A stretch of DNA of 64,000 nt, from NCBI GenBank assembly GCA_016748015.1, contig JAAOMT010000276.1, positions 632,053 through 696,052 of the forward strand, given 5' to 3'. The number at the start of each line of letters is the position of its first letter. Positions within the stretch are counted from its first letter, which is position 1. Positions 34,433 through 46,770 of this stretch are shown here, piece after piece. A program made the translations under genes and the position numbers. This DNA comes from Geosiphon pyriformis. Lineage: Eukaryota > Glomeromycota > Glomeromycetes > Archaeosporales > Geosiphonaceae. The notes below the pieces were generated by a model, which saw nothing but the letters and a program-made list of their open reading frames with translations, was not told where the DNA came from and did no database searches.

Positions 34433-35785
34433 TCAAAACACAATGAACACCCAACCTGAAACTGAACTTGCAGATGATACCAGCACCCATAAGCTCAATA
34501 AACCACCAACTGATAGCACAGCAGATCTATCTTGTAGTAAAAGGTTGCACTTTTTGTAGAAGGCTCTTAGTTTAGCAGCAAACAGCCAAATATTTGATTT
34601 ATGACTTTTAGCAATATTACGGACCAATCTGACAATCAAGCTATCACCAAAAGTCAAACCAAGACACAAGATAACATCTGACACCCAGCTTTTTAGTACA
34701 AACCCCTTGGCCAACAACATATAAAGACCATCAGAAGACTTAGCCTTACTCAAGGATTGCATTACCCCACTACCTAAAGTGAAATCACCAGCCATCTTAT
34801 ACCACTTTATGCCAATGTTCGACAGTATATCCAGCCTGGCTGTATCATCATGCTTATACAAAAACAAGTGATCAGAGTTTTCAATCATTCCATACTTAAT
34901 GCACACCACGCTAGGATATTTAGGATCATACAATCTTTTTCTCGTGGCGATTGACAAGTGACAATGTATAAACTTCATTAAGTAAAACCATAAAAAAGCA
35001 GAAGATGAGCTGGTATAATCAGAGCAAATTTTACCATTAGGGTGCCAAACACTAAAGGACTTGGATAAGTCAATGTTATTAGTAAAATTAACATCTACAA
35101 TGCTGGTCCCAAATTTGAACTCCCAACTGACAAAATTGACAGCATCAAACAATTTTCTAACAAAATAACACACATTCTTAGAAACAGGCTTGTTCTTAAC
35201 ACTAAAGAAGTGACATGGCATGCTTAAAGGCAAAACAGACTTAAACAAAGTTGTCGCATTCACAAAAAAATCCACACACTTATTCTTGATAACACCTAAA
35301 TGTTCTTTGACTTTTTTCCATGTGACTGCCAAATTCTTATTTGAAATAACATGACAAATATGCTCTTTCTCAATCCAGCATTTGCATTGAAAATTAAGAC
35401 CACAACTACCTATATCAAATTTGCATATGTCCAATGATGTCTAACTGTTCGTAAACAAGATAACTGTGCTGGATTCAAAAATACACTCCAATGCTAAAGC
35501 AATGACTTGTAACTCCACCAATATAGAGAACAGCAATCTAAAAATTCTTATACCAATACTAGTGTTGGCTTTTGGAAAATAAGCTGCAGCACCACTACAG
35601 GCACCAATAGACCCCAAACCCTTGACAGAACCATCTATGTAAACATTAATGGAACCATGTCCAGTGGCAAGCAACTGCTCAGACACAAAACCAGTATCCC
35701 AAACAACATTAACAGAAGCAGAACAAAATGCCACAACCATGTTATTGCTCAAACCACCAAACTTAACAAAATTGGAAACTAACAC
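34433..35785 (-). pseudogene. L4 ORF2 RNase H and C-terminal region
   Basis: The frame 35785-35441 holds VYIDGSVKGLG (Asp present), SILVELQVIALALE (Glu present) and VILFTNS, where relatives have SDSQ (Asp to Asn), followed by a stop at the next Gln. The frame 35434-34433 (333 codons) continues with WKKVKEHLGVIKNKCVD (His and Asp of RNase H). The zinc motif follows as CIKYGMIENSDHLFLYK, where both outer Cys have become Tyr. The tail follows. The pieces are separated by a single stop only. Confidence 0.83.
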
Positions 35786-35824
35786 AAACCAGGCAGGAAT
35801 TGAACCTCTGAAATCAAGCCTTTT

Positions 35825-36244
35825 TCACCTATAAAAAGTGTTCCAAGTAAAACACTCATTATGATGATCTAACAGTTGGTCGGCAAAAACGAGGCCATAT
35901 CTCCTGAGAGAATTCTTCACAACCAGGTAACCACTCACACCCAACACATTCAGAATTGGCACACTAGACCCAGCTCTAAAAACATTAGGGAGAGCACCAT
36001 TCAAAGAAGTGTTGCACAAAGCAAGAGCAAGTGTAGTACCAGCTAAAAAACAATTCAAAGAACTAATAAACAACATGACCAGAAAACAGAAAGGGTACTG
36101 GGACATCCAGCTGGCCATTTGTAAGTCCATTGCCCTGTGTTCAAAAAACCTGCTGAGAGTCCCACCCGCATTGCTAAAATTGACCAAATTGGCCATCAAA
36201 CTTTCAGTGAGCACTTGTTCAAAAGGCTTCAGGCCATACAACAT
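35825..36244 (-). pseudogene. L4 ORF2 RT-to-RNase H connection
   Basis: This 139-codon frame starting MLYGLKPFEQVLTESLMANL and holding FEHRAMDLQMASW matches the same region of L3, L5 and L6 (FYGLKSF, SHDLQVL). It carries no catalytic residue. A stop separates it from the RT. Confidence 0.7.
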
Positions 36245-36357
36245 AAGAGATGCAATGCTACATTAAGAAAATTCTTAGGCAAATTCACTTTGAGTTTAAG
36301 TCCCTTTCTCAATAACTTGTTCTATTTTTTATAAACACTCTTAGATACAAAGCTAAA

Positions 36358-37600
36358 TTAAAGTCTGTAGCAGACAATAGGCTGCAGAACAGCAGAAACC
36401 AGATATAAAAATTGTTTTTTAGTGATGGCCTTTCTTAGAACTACATTCGAAAAAAATCTGATGTCAGCATGAGCCTTGGTGAGACTTGGCTTGGACAATC
36501 TCTTAGTAGACAAAAAAATTCCCAAATAATGATGAGATTCACCCCTCTTAGCCATAGAAATCCTTAACCCACTAATGGACAGTTCAGCATCCCAAACACC
36601 TTGGTTAATAGGGATGGTAACAGTCTTGTTAGCATTTATTAAGATGTTATTAATAGAAAAAAATTCACTAACTATGTTTAAAATGTTCTGCATTGTCATC
36701 AAGCAGTTTTCAATCCAGATTGTGTTATCAACAAAGGCACCTGCAACAAAGAATGAAATACTGTTACTGTTTGGGTTAGCCTTACCAGACTTAGTATAAA
36801 ACTTCAAACACATTCTGTAGTCATACAACTGTTCATGTTTTTTGACTTTACATAGCAATGGATTGTAAAAGATTCGCCACAGTAGAGATGAAAACATTTT
36901 TCTTTGATCCAGACCATCATGTACAATATAACTATCAAACAGACCAAAATCTATCATAATCTGATTGAATCTCCTATTGTATATACCACCAAAAAAACTT
37001 ATGAAGTGAAGACACATTTTGATCCTGATCAAACTATTGTGCAGATGAGTCCAACCAACAGAGTCATATGCTTTGTGCATATCTTAAAGAACCAACCACA
37101 ATTCTCTGTTTTTCTCCAAAGCATTTTCAACAATTAAGCCAACAGCAAAAATGAGGGATTGTGTGGAAGTACTCTTTAGCACTGAGAAGTTGTTATCATG
37201 CAAGATGTTATACTTACTACAAGCCAAAGATATTCTGTCTGAGAGAATTTTAGACAAGATCTTTCATGTAGTCTCAATAAGCACTATTGGTCTAGTGTTG
37301 GTGAGAATACCCTCCCAATTGTATGGTTTAGGAATCATGGAAACCCAAGATTTCCTCTACTGTATAGAAACATTACCAGATTTCAAACACCTATTGAGAA
37401 TGCTTAGAAGACCATTGAGAGCCAGGGAACCACTATGCTTTCAGAGTTTATTGAGAATTCCAGAAAGCCCAACAGCCTTACCATCAGACAATTCTTTAAC
37501 AATCACCAAAAGTTTGTCCAAACTGATATCACACATGACTTTTGAGAACACATCATTGTTAACATAGTCTAATGGAGTGTATTGGTCAAGCCACTGACCT
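36358..37600 (-). pseudogene. L4 ORF2 reverse transcriptase
   Basis: The longest frame, 37080-36358 (240 codons), runs from MHKAYDSVGWTHL (motif A) through LDQRKMFSSLLWRIFYNPLL to AGAFVDNTIWIE and ends with FLYLVSAVLQPIVCYRL. The second catalytic Asp is Asn (VDN), expected to be inactivating. The N-terminal RT motifs (homologues of LPDGKAAGL and EAWVSMI) lie in 37081-37600 in broken frames. A stop replaces Gln just before motif A. Confidence 0.87.
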
Positions 37601-37671
37601 GGAAGAACACTAAGGACCAAGTGTTTCTTTGTCCAACTTTTTATTATAGTATCAACTGAAGACTTGACAGC

Positions 37672-38136
37672 CTAAGGCTCCAAGATAAGCTCATTATCAA
37701 CAATCAAATGATTAAGAACCACCTTCCTGAAGGGCCAATCTAGAATGCTTTTTATTATTCTCCCCTTATCTGAGCAGAAATTTTCTATGCGCTTTGCCAC
37801 AGCCATTTTGATGGACTCATTTTTGGCAATCCTAGATTCATGATATTTAGACCTGTGGTATTCTTTCTTAACAACTGAAATGTGACGCACAATATTTTCA
37901 ATCTTAGTGCCTTTATTAATTATAACCCAAATCTTGGATGCTCTATTATCATCTAAGCCCATCCAAGTATCAACAAAGCAGTCAGTTTCCGAACTCAAAC
38001 CTGTTTTTATACTGTTAACAATCTTGGACATTAACATTTCTAACCCATGAAATTTCAAAGAAGTCTTATTTCTTGTGCTATCGAATTTACTAAACCAAAG
38101 TCTAGAGAAGATTACATTAGCAAAATCTATCATCAC
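37672..38136 (-). pseudogene. L4 ORF2 linker between endonuclease and RT
   Basis: This 154-codon frame holds FHGLEMLMSKIVNSIK, IVRHISVVKKEYHRSKYHES and ILDWPFRKVVLNHLIVDNE. The same linker occurs in L5, L6 and L7. It is Lys- and Glu-rich and probably helical, and I recognise no named domain. It ends in a stop after LILEP, where relatives continue into the RT. Confidence 0.7.
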
Positions 38137-38280
38137 ATCTCTGAGAACATTTTACATGCCATCCAAATCACCACTACACTTCACATCATATAACACAACT
38201 GATCTCTCTAGAAACTTGGTCGAAAAGCACTTCATAAAACACTCCCAATTATCAGTGTTCACATTTTTCAGCTTAAATTT

Positions 38281-38865
38281 CTAGCAATTCTTATTAGCAT
38301 TCCTACAAATATCATCCAAACACACATCCAAAAAACCACCCAAGCCCACCGATACCAAAACAGCTCTATAATCAGTGTCAAAAAATTCAGTTACAGATTT
38401 CACTCTGTGACCGGCCGTAGCTGAGATCAGGCTTTCACTAACAAAAATATGATCAATGACTTTTTTAGCACCTCTCGAATTGCTCCATGTTAACGCATCA
38501 GCCAAAGAATGTCCACCAAAAAAATTAACCAAACCCAAACTCAAACAGAACCCGAAACTTGCATTCCTTATTGACTTGCTCTCATTGAAATCACCACCCA
38601 AAACAACAAAACTACTAGAATTGACCACCTGAGCTATGAAAAAATTAATACAAGGCACTTGTCTAAACCAGTTTCCAGAAGAAGCACAAACATACAAACC
38701 AACAATCAATACTGAAATCTTGTCTTTGAAAAGAAGATGCACCAAAATAGCACAATCAGGAATCTCCTCTACTTTAGATACATGTCGAACCAAAAGATTG
38801 TCCATAATTATTGCCATCCCAGCTTCAAAGAATCCATTATCTAAGCCAAATGTGAAAATGCACAC
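38281..38865 (-). pseudogene. L4 ORF2 APE-type endonuclease
   Basis: This 194-codon frame contains VGLYVCA, VLGGDFNES (the GDFN box is intact), ALTWSNSRGAKKVIDHIFVS and FFDTDYRAVLV, where active enzymes have DTDH (His to Tyr). The N-terminal part with the catalytic Glu lies just upstream (38866-39010) and is broken; its Thr-Glu-Thr box reads Thr-Glu-Met. The sequence SSSFVVLGGDFNESKS is the subfamily B version. Confidence 0.86.
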
Positions 38866-39035
38866 TTCATCAAACCTGTTTATAATTTATGGTCTAACAT
38901 TAAACCTCAATTTCATTTCTGTAATGATAGATATCATATTGTTAGATTCCTTATGCCAACAAACAACATCTTCTTGCTTAGCAGGGACATTAAGACCCCA
39001 AACATTGCATGTAGCAAACTTTCACACTAGCTCTA

Positions 39036-40803
39036 TCATTGAGAAGAGAGAGCATTAGGAACTAAACCAGTATTGTCAATTTTGGCCGAGAGGCTCATAA
39101 CTGTGATTGAAAGATTCCTCAAAGTTTTTTCCATTTTAGAGACAACCGAAGATTCACAAACTGCCACTCCTGCTATAGTCTCACTACCAGTGACCACACC
39201 TGAACTCTCACTCATCATTATATCTGCCCCTTAATTCTGTAATGAAGGAGTTACCAATGGCTGACATTTAGGGCTAGGCTGGGAAACCATTGGCCCAGAT
39301 GAATCTAATCTTTTAGCTAATCTGTCAATGCATTCTTAAGAGCAGCAAACCTATTATTTAGTTTCATAGACACCACCGGAGTAGGTTTCATTTCTGAAGA
39401 GGAACCAGAAGAAGCTGAGCCATTGCATACAGAGAGAGGAGAGAATAAAAACTCACCAACAATATTGGCCCATAAGATACCACCAAAAGAAACAGGACAG
39501 AAGATTGGAGCAGAGCATCTAGCATAAATAAAAGCCAGCCTGTTTTTATCATCATTCAACAATATTCTGTGAGTAGGCCCACCAGGAGAAGTCTTTCCAT
39601 TCACAGAGCAATCTAGAGATGTGTAACCCAAATTCTCATACTTAGCATACTTAGCAGAAATCAGATAAGACCAATGCAAATTGGCACCTTTCAAGACAAA
39701 TGTAGTCTCCATAACAGCATCAATTGAAGCAGCAAAGTTAAAACAAATAATAGCACACCTGGTCTGGGCATATGTAATAGGGTGTTAATTGATAACACAT
39801 GTTTTTCTACTTACAGAACCAATGAAGTCCCAGATATCATGAGCATTTGTGCCTATTGGCAGTATGTAAAGCAAAGCCTTATGCTGATCTTTTGTATCCC
39901 ATAATTCCTTGTCTATATTGGCCTTGATCACTTTTATAGTATCTTTCCCAATCAAGATAGATTATCTAGCTGCGACCAAATCAGCCTAATTTGATTGGGC
40001 AAACTCAATCACAGCCTTTTGTCATAGCCCTACTAATTGTATTTTGATTGACACAACAGAACCAAATTCAGAAAGTGCAGCATGCACAGCCTCAGCAAAT
40101 GTTTCAACTGGAATTTTTTTGACCACCACAGCCCAATCTGAACAACTAGTAGATTTTTTGAGATCAATGTTTACTAGAATTTTTGCTTTTTCAGCCTTTT
40201 TTAAAGCCTGTGCCAAGCTTGATTCGAAAGTAAATAATGCTCTAATAATCCCAACAAATTTTGAGGAAGTAAAGACTTCCCCAAAACCATTAATTTTTGA
40301 AAATAGCCTCTTGACCACTTGTAGCTTTTTCTGAGAAGATTTCCCAACCATCTTGTCCAACCCAATATCTAAAGCAAAGGATTTATAAACAGAAATGTTG
40401 ACCAGATTTTTGAGAGGTGAGAGAAGTTTCAATGGGACATCCAAGAGAATATCATCATCAACATCATTAAATGAAAAATTTATTTTACTCAATGGCTTGC
40501 CTAATGCTTTTTTGGTTTTGACCTTTGAACTAGTAAGTGTCTGATTAGGATCCCTTTCAACAAGAGCACCACCTTCACCATAATCAAAACTGGTTTCCTC
40601 CACCAGACATTTCTCCTTCATATTAATACTATCAGACTTGGTGGTGTCACCAGTCTCAAACTCCATGAGTGACTATTCTGAATCTTAGAACCAACACCTT
40701 TATTACCAGAACCATCTTCCAGAACACCACCTCTCCTTTTTTCCCTCAGAAGAACAGGCCTAAAACCATTATTAGAACCAGAAACTTTAACAGTCTTCTT
40801 CAT
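39036..40803 (-). pseudogene. L4 ORF1, subfamily B, several stops
   Basis: The start is probably MKKTVKVSGSNN at 40803. The frames 40666-40022, 39712-39317 and 39218-39036 follow with stops between. The RRM-like part reads SDWAVVVKKIPVETFAE and VVSIKIQLVGL, followed by TGA where L3 and L6 have Trp. The zinc knuckle has decayed to AKYAKYENLGYTSLDC: two Cys and one His are Tyr, so only the last Cys remains. The Cys- and His-to-Tyr changes are all single transitions. Confidence 0.82.
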
Positions 40804-40946
40804 GACAGCAATACTATAGCCAACAGTGGTCTCATAGTCAAAAATAAAGAGTTTGAATTTATCATACTAAATTGTAAAAAAACTTCTTTCAAAAAACTTT
40901 GACTCTTTTCTTGAAAATTTGGGACATAAGAGAGAAAGAAGTTTTT

Positions 40947-41824
40947 ATCTTATTAATTCAATTAAAATAGATCAAAAAATATTTTGCCACTTTTTTTTAT
41001 AAACTCTTTTAATTTATTTCAATTTTTGAGCATATAATTCTTCACATTTTTTTTATAATAGTCTATAAGTTTTTAATAAAATTTAAATTAAGATTATTAA
41101 ATAACCAAGTTATAATTTTAAATATATTCTCTTAAAAAAAACTTTAATTAGATAGTTTATGTGTTTTGAATTATTGTTCTGTTAAAACTACTACTTATTT
41201 TTTAATATTTTTTTTATCTTAGATAAATGTTCATAAATAATTTTTACATAAAACTTAGCATCTATTATTTAAGTAAAACAAAATAAATTTGCTTTTTTTT
41301 TTTATAAAAATTATTTAATGTTATAATTTTTGTTTGATTTTTTGGTATAAAATAAATTGGTTATTGGTTTTTATATTAATGTTCTACTGTATTTTGGAAT
41401 AGACAAAAAGTTAATTTATTTGAAAAACCTGTTTTTTTTAATTATTATTGAGATGTTTTTAAGACTATTTTATATAATTTTTTTTGTAAATATTAGTAAA
41501 TATTGAAGTTGTTAAAAACAAATCTTTTTTATATTCATAATTAATTATATGTTTTTAGATAATACTAAAAAAACATATATTTTTTTTTTTGTTAATTTTA
41601 TTTTTAAAGTTCTTAAAATTATTGAAAAATTTTAATAGAAATATTGTCTTAATGTTTGTAATATATTTTTTTTAATTTTTTATGGCTAATTATTTTCATT
41701 TTTATACTTTACTATTTCTGTTTTTTAAGTTTTTTAAAAATATTATAAATAATAAAATATAATATATTTGTTGTTGTTTTATTTTAATTGTGTTTTATAT
41801 TTTTTTATTCTAAAAATATAATAA
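40947..41824. other. A/T spacer between divergent LINEs L4 and L5
   Basis: About 880 bases of bleached DNA. No domain was recognised on either strand. It separates the 5' ends of two oppositely oriented LINEs and may be the remains of whatever they inserted into. Confidence 0.55.
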
Positions 41825-41879
41825 AACTTCTTTCTCTCTTACCTCCAAATAATCCTTAAAAAGCATGTTTCAAAAGAAG

Positions 41880-42285
41880 TTTTTTTTTTCTGTTATTTCA
41901 TACTGTTTTCTATCTCTTTACAAGAAACAAATCCTTTTGTTGTTGACCTGGCTGCTCTCATAAGTGGTACTGGTGCTAAAAGAAGGTCGATCAGAGTTCC
42001 AACTTCTGGTTCAGGTAGTAATAGTTCAAGTCTTATGGTCAAGAAACCTTCTGGTGGTGCTAAGATATCAAGTAAAGGTGCGGCTCTCAAAAGTGGTGGA
42101 TCTAGTCAAGTGGTCGGGCAGTTCAATAGCATGGATACTGATGGGGAGGCTTCCAAAGGTGATGGAGTATTTGATTCCAAGATAAATACACCCCAGGCTA
42201 AGTGTTTCAATAATAATACAATCATTGGATCCCCTCTCGGCTCTATTAATTTTGAAATGGAAGAAAAAGAAGAGGTTTTTCTTCT
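41880..42285 (+). pseudogene. L5 ORF1 N-terminus (before the inversion)
   Basis: One frame reads VVDLAALISGTGAKRRS, then a Ser/Gly/Lys-rich stretch (SSLMVKKPSGGAKISSK), FDSKINTPQAK and SPLGSINFEMEEKEEVFLL, ending at the breakpoint. In L3 the matching text is VVNLAAVSGSTMSKKKA. L5 lacks the Met found there, so its true start is unclear. The low-complexity N-terminus differs in L3, L4 and L5. Confidence 0.72.
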
Positions 42286-42289
42286 GCAG

Positions 42290-43410
42290 CACATTTTTAT
42301 TTTAACCAAACTTTTCTTAAGATGATCCCAACCGACTGAGTCATATGCTTTTTGCATGTCTTGCAAAACCAGCCAGAGCTCCCAGTTTTTTTCAAGAGCA
42401 TCCTCAATCACCAAACCAATTGCAAAAATGGGAGACTGAGTTGTAATGCCTTTGAGAACTGAAAAATTGTCCTCACAAAGAATGTCAAACTTGCTATATG
42501 CCAAAGAGATCCTATCAGATAGAATCTTGGAAAGAATTTTTCAAGCCGTTTCAATCAGAGCAATAGAATGAATGTTTGTAAGCATGCCCTTCCATTCATA
42601 AGATTTGGGAATCATTGACACCCAAGCTTCTTTCCAAGCACTGGACACAAACTTTTCACAAAGACAATAATTAAAAAGCACCAAGAGCATATCAAGTACA
42701 GATTTGTCACAATGCTTCCAAAGTTCATTGGAGATGCCTGAGAGACCAGCAGCTTTCCCGTCAGGTAGATCAGAGACCACGCCAGACATCTCATCAAAAC
42801 TAACACAGCTTATTACATCTAAAAAAGCACCATCAAACACGTAATTCAAAGGCCAATATTGGTGAGACCAATATTCTGCAATATCAAGAACCACTTTATG
42901 CTTATGAGTCCATCCTTCCATAATTTCATCCACTTTTTTTTTAACATGATCAGGTTCCAAATACAGCTCATTACCAATGACCAAATGATTCAAAACCACC
43001 TTGCAAAAAGGCCTCTCCAAGACACTTTTAATAGTATGGCCCTTGTCAGATTCAAAGCTCTCCATCCTCTTATCAATAACAGACCTGATTTGTGAATCTT
43101 CAGCATGTCTTGATTCTGACAACTTTGAGGCACGATAAAACTTCCTGGCTTTGGACAGAGCTGAACAAATGTTGTCAAAAGGAGACTTTGAGAGAAAAAG
43201 AGACCTCACTACAGCAGCACCAGTAGAATCAAGCAATTCCCAAGTATCAAGCAGTGATACAAACACATCACAATCAACAAAGTGGGAAGCCCTAACCAAC
43301 TTGGACACCAAAAGTTCTAACTTATGGAACCTGGACGAATGCTTAGTGAAAATGCCGTCATAATCTTTAAACCATTTTTTCCTGAAAACTTCACTCGCTG
43401 AAAAGCTCAC
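42290..43410 (-). pseudogene. L5 ORF2 linker and first half of RT (inverted)
   Basis: The frame 43410-42541 (289 codons) has the linker FHKLELLVSKLV, IRSVIDKRMESFESDKGHTI and VLERPFCKVVLNHLVIGNE, then the RT start LPDGKAAGLSGISNELWKH and EAWVSMIPKSYEWKG. After a stop, 42504-42290 gives VLQDMQKAYDSVGWDHL (motif A) and ends at KIKMC, the breakpoint. The remaining RT is at 45826 on the other strand. Confidence 0.88.
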
Positions 43411-43428
43411 TGTTTTTCGAACAGCATC

Positions 43429-44355
43429 CTACATCACATCCAAATCCAACAGTTCCCTGGCAGCCAAAAAATCATCAGAAAGCATGGCAGCATTTACTGC
43501 TGTGGCCTCCCTGAATCTCAACCACAAGGCAACACTTGCATTCTTAAAATTGTACTTCCAACAATCCCTATTGGTCTGCTTGCGAACAGAACACAAATGT
43601 GTATCCAAGAGACCACCCAAACCAATTAACGCAGAAATGGCTTGATGGTCAGTATCAAAGAAGTTGGATACATCCAGAACATCACGATCCACAATAGCAT
43701 TGACCAAATTGGGAGACACAAAAAGATAATCAATTGTTTTTGTCACATCCCGGGAATTACTCCATGTTAGAACTTTCACAAATGGACTACCGACAAGAGA
43801 GTTGACCAGACCCAAGCTACCACACTTTCTGAAACTGGTACTTCTATGCAAACCATCTTCATTGAAGTTACCACCTAAAACCACAAAGGATGATTCATTC
43901 ACAGCACTAGCAATTAAAGCATTCATGTCATCAGTCTGAGAGAAGCACACAGAAGCTGACGCGCCAGTATACAGACCCAAAATAGAAACCAAGAGTTTAT
44001 TCCTAAAAAGCAACTTGACAGAAATAAGACGACCAAGAATCTTAGAAACTTTGCACACGTGTTTGGCCAGAGAATTGTTTATAACAATTGCCACACCAGA
44101 ACCAAGATGACCAGAATTCAAACCAGAAATGAAGACCCGAACACCATCAAATTTGCTAGCAATCCAAGGCCGAACCTTATTTTTTAACTTTGTTTCAGTA
44201 ACAATTGAAACTAAATTGTTCATATCTCTGTGCCAACGTATAATGTCCTCTTGCTTTGCTGAATTGTTCATTCTCTTGACATTATACGTGGCTATTTTCC
44301 ACATTAACTCATTCATTGGAGTGCAAAAGAGACCGCAAAACTCGAGCCAGCACAC
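43429..44355 (-). pseudogene. L5 ORF2 APE-type endonuclease (inverted), full domain open
   Basis: This 308-codon frame covers the whole endonuclease: ATYNVKRMNN, IVTETKLKN (catalytic Glu), ILGLYTGA, FVVLGGNFNEDG (Asp of GDFN is Asn), VLTWSNSRDVTKTIDYLFVS and FFDTDHQAISA (the Asp-His pair is intact). It starts at or upstream of MCWLEFCGL, just after the end of ORF1. This is the best-preserved endonuclease in the window, with one key substitution visible. Confidence 0.9.
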
Positions 44356-45809
44356 ATCTGATCTAACTTCTCCAATACCGAACAGACCAAAGCTTCGAGA
44401 GCCACCAACTTCAACTCCAAGCAGTCCACTTTCAAAGTCAGAATTTTTGAACTACTCGAACCCAAACTTGAGGCACCAGAGGAAACCGAAGAAGGAGGAA
44501 TAACCACAGAATCAGGTTCATCCAAAACCATATCCAAACCAAATTTCATATTAACTGAACCAGAGGCAACCAAGGGCTGAGAAAAAGAGGCAAGATCCAA
44601 GGGCACCAAGCTTAAACTGTCAAGTTTGTTAATAATACCAGACACCTTATCTGTGAGAAGTTCCAAAGAGCACTCCAAAGAAGCGAGACGAGTTTCCAAA
44701 ATCGAACCAACAGGACCCGCGAGAGATGAGTGATCAACCAAACCTGTGGCACCAGGAGAAGAGCCAAAACCAAGACCAGAACCAAAGTGAGGACTATTAA
44801 ACGAGAATGCTAGAAAGATGACCTGGGCTCATAATTTGCCGCCAAATGCAGCCGGTCTGGAAATAGGCACACACTTTTTCGCATATAGCTTGGCCAACTG
44901 GAGGCAGTTCACATTAGAGACAACCTTTTTAAATGACTTGGAAAGTTTAGGAGAATGTGAAATCTCAGCATCACACTCTAGAACAGAATGACCAAGTTTT
45001 CCACACTGTTTACACTGAACCAGATCCAATCTAGCCCAAGAAAGTTTCACCCCACCAAAAACAGGCTTAGTATGAAATGCAAACTCCAAATCCTCATCAT
45101 TTTCAAAACAAACCACAGCACAACGAACCCTATTACCAGTGTCTAAAGATCAATTTATGACACAAGTTTTCTCACCAGCCCCTGCCAAAAAATCGCCAAG
45201 ATCATGAGCTGTTGTTCCCACCGGCAAAGTAAACAAAAGCACCCTATACCAATTTTTAGATGCCTACATTTCACGATCCTTTACAGCTTTGGCCACACGC
45301 ACAGAATCTTTCCCAATAAAGAATGACCATTTTGATGCTAACAGATTAGTCTGACTAGATTCGGCAAACTCCACCACAGCCTTCTGTCACAGCCCAATTA
45401 ACTGAACTTTGATAGACACAATCTGACCATATTCGGATACTGTGGCGATGATCATTTCTTTTGGCGTGTTCATGGGAATTTTTTTTATCACCACAGCCCG
45501 ATCTGAACACACTCCTTGTCTCTTGAGATTGGTGTTTACGATAATCCCATTTTCTCCAGCCAATGAAGCAGCTATTTTCATACTTTCTTCTGATGTAAAC
45601 ATAGATCTGATGATCTCTTCAAATTTTGAGAGGGTAGTGGTCCCTCCAAAACCATTGATTCTTGAAAATAATTTTCTTATAACATGAGTCTTGGCCGTTG
45701 CCAATTTCCCTTCCACAGCCGAAAGATTGATATCCAAAGTGAAAGATTTTTTTATGGCCACATCCACCTGAGTTTTAATGATTTTGGGATCAATCCACAC
45801 CTTATCCAA
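44313..45809 (-). pseudogene. L5 ORF1 middle and C-terminal parts (inverted)
   Basis: Frames 45809-45387, 45116-44829 and 44741-44313 are in order. They carry RRM-like SDRAVVIKKIPMNTPKEM and VVSIKVQLIGL, an intact zinc knuckle CKQCGKLGHSVLEC, AKLYAKKCVPISRPA and a helical tail (LECSLELLTDKVSGII, SSKILTLKVDCLELKLVALE). Stops interrupt at QLIGL-QKAVV (TGA where L3 has Trp), at EM-ASKNW (TAG), before SLDTGN, and at GGKL-AQV. Confidence 0.85.
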
Positions 45810-45825
45810 AGAAAAAAACTTATGG

Positions 45826-46770
45826 GGGAGGTTTATTAGGTTTTTTGGGAATATTCATGGTGGTTGCACCAACCGGATTATGACTGATTTTGGTTTGACA
45901 AATGGTTACCATGTACACAATAACTTGGACCAAAGGGAGGTGTTTTCGTCTCTTCTTTGGCATATATTTTATGATCCTCTCTTGTGTGAAGTTAAGAGGC
46001 AGAAGAGTGTGTGTGGTTACAGGTTAAATTCTCATTTTGTTGCTAAGATGGGCCATGTAGAGTCTCAGGCTGGTTTGTCGTCTTTCTTTGCTGCTGGTGC
46101 TTTTGTGGACGATACAATCTGGGTGGGTAGCAGTCAGACTGCCACTCAACACATTTTTGATGTGACTAGTGAGTTTTTTCGCATCAATGATATTTCAATT
46201 AATAATGATAAGACAGTGGCCATTCCAATTAATAGCCATGTTAGTGCACCTTCTCTTTTTATTAGTGGGTCCCCTATTTTAATAGCTAAATCAGGCAAAT
46301 CACATCGTTATCTGGGTATCTTTGTGTCATCTGAAGGACTGTCAAAGCCCAGCCTGGCAAAAGCCCATTCAGATGTTCGTTTTTTTATCAACTTGGTTCT
46401 AAGAAAGACTGTATTGGACAAACAATTTTTATATTTAGTGTCAGCTGTCCTCCACCCTATCATTGGTTATAGGACTCAGTTTAGTTTTGTTCCTATCAGT
46501 GTGTGTAATAAGTGGGATGCTTTGATTTGTAGGGGCTTGAAATCCAAGTCTGGATTATCTCTTGATTTTCCTAGTGACACGATTCATCACCCTTTATTCT
46601 ATGGATTGAAATCTTTCATCCAAATTCAATCGGAGAGTAAAGTCACTTCCCTTATTTGTTTTGCAAACTCAGTGGGAATCTTGGGTTGCCTATTCTCCCA
46701 CAGGTCTCATGACTTACAAGTTTTGAGCTGGTGTCCTGTTCATTTTTTGAGTGTTCTTGTTCATGTTTGA
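45826..46770 (+). pseudogene. L5 ORF2 second half of RT and start of connection
   Basis: The frame is open from the inversion edge (GRFIRFFGNIHGGC) to 46770. It holds LDQREVFSSLLWHIFYDPLL, the catalytic FFAAGAFVDDTIWVG with both Asp intact, INNDKTVAIPIN, HRYLGIFVSSEGLSKPSLAKAH, FLYLVSAVLHPIIGYRTQF and FSHRSHDLQVLSW. The apparent Met at 45778 lies in antisense ORF1 sequence and is not a start. The frame ends in TGA at a position consistent with a former Trp. Confidence 0.92.

Larger units (their letters stand above)
34222..40946 (-). mobile_element. LINE L4: full-length, subfamily B, inactive
   Basis: About 6.7 kb on the minus strand, with the same plan as L3 but a different 3' end (gtgcagcccaaccactatct in plus view) and a distinct ORF1 N-terminus. 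The 3' tail is a T run near 34222-34231. The 8-base string atcttatt occurs at both outer edges (34217-34224 and 40947-40954) and may be a target duplication, though such strings are common in A/T DNA. The 5' end lies head to head with L5. Confidence 0.9.
42286..45825 (-). other. Inverted segment within L5
   Basis: It contains the rest of ORF1, the endonuclease and the first half of RT, all on the minus strand and in normal order. Both edges cut coding sequence: the left edge after FEMEEKEEVFLL on the plus strand, the right edge inside the RT just before GRFIRFFG. No long inverted repeat flanks the edges; only a few bases could be shared. Confidence 0.88.

Noticed and set aside
45778-45825. 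Start codon at 45778 for the L5 RT frame
   Set aside because: The first 16 codons are antisense ORF1 sequence across the inversion edge; the frame merely happens to be open there.
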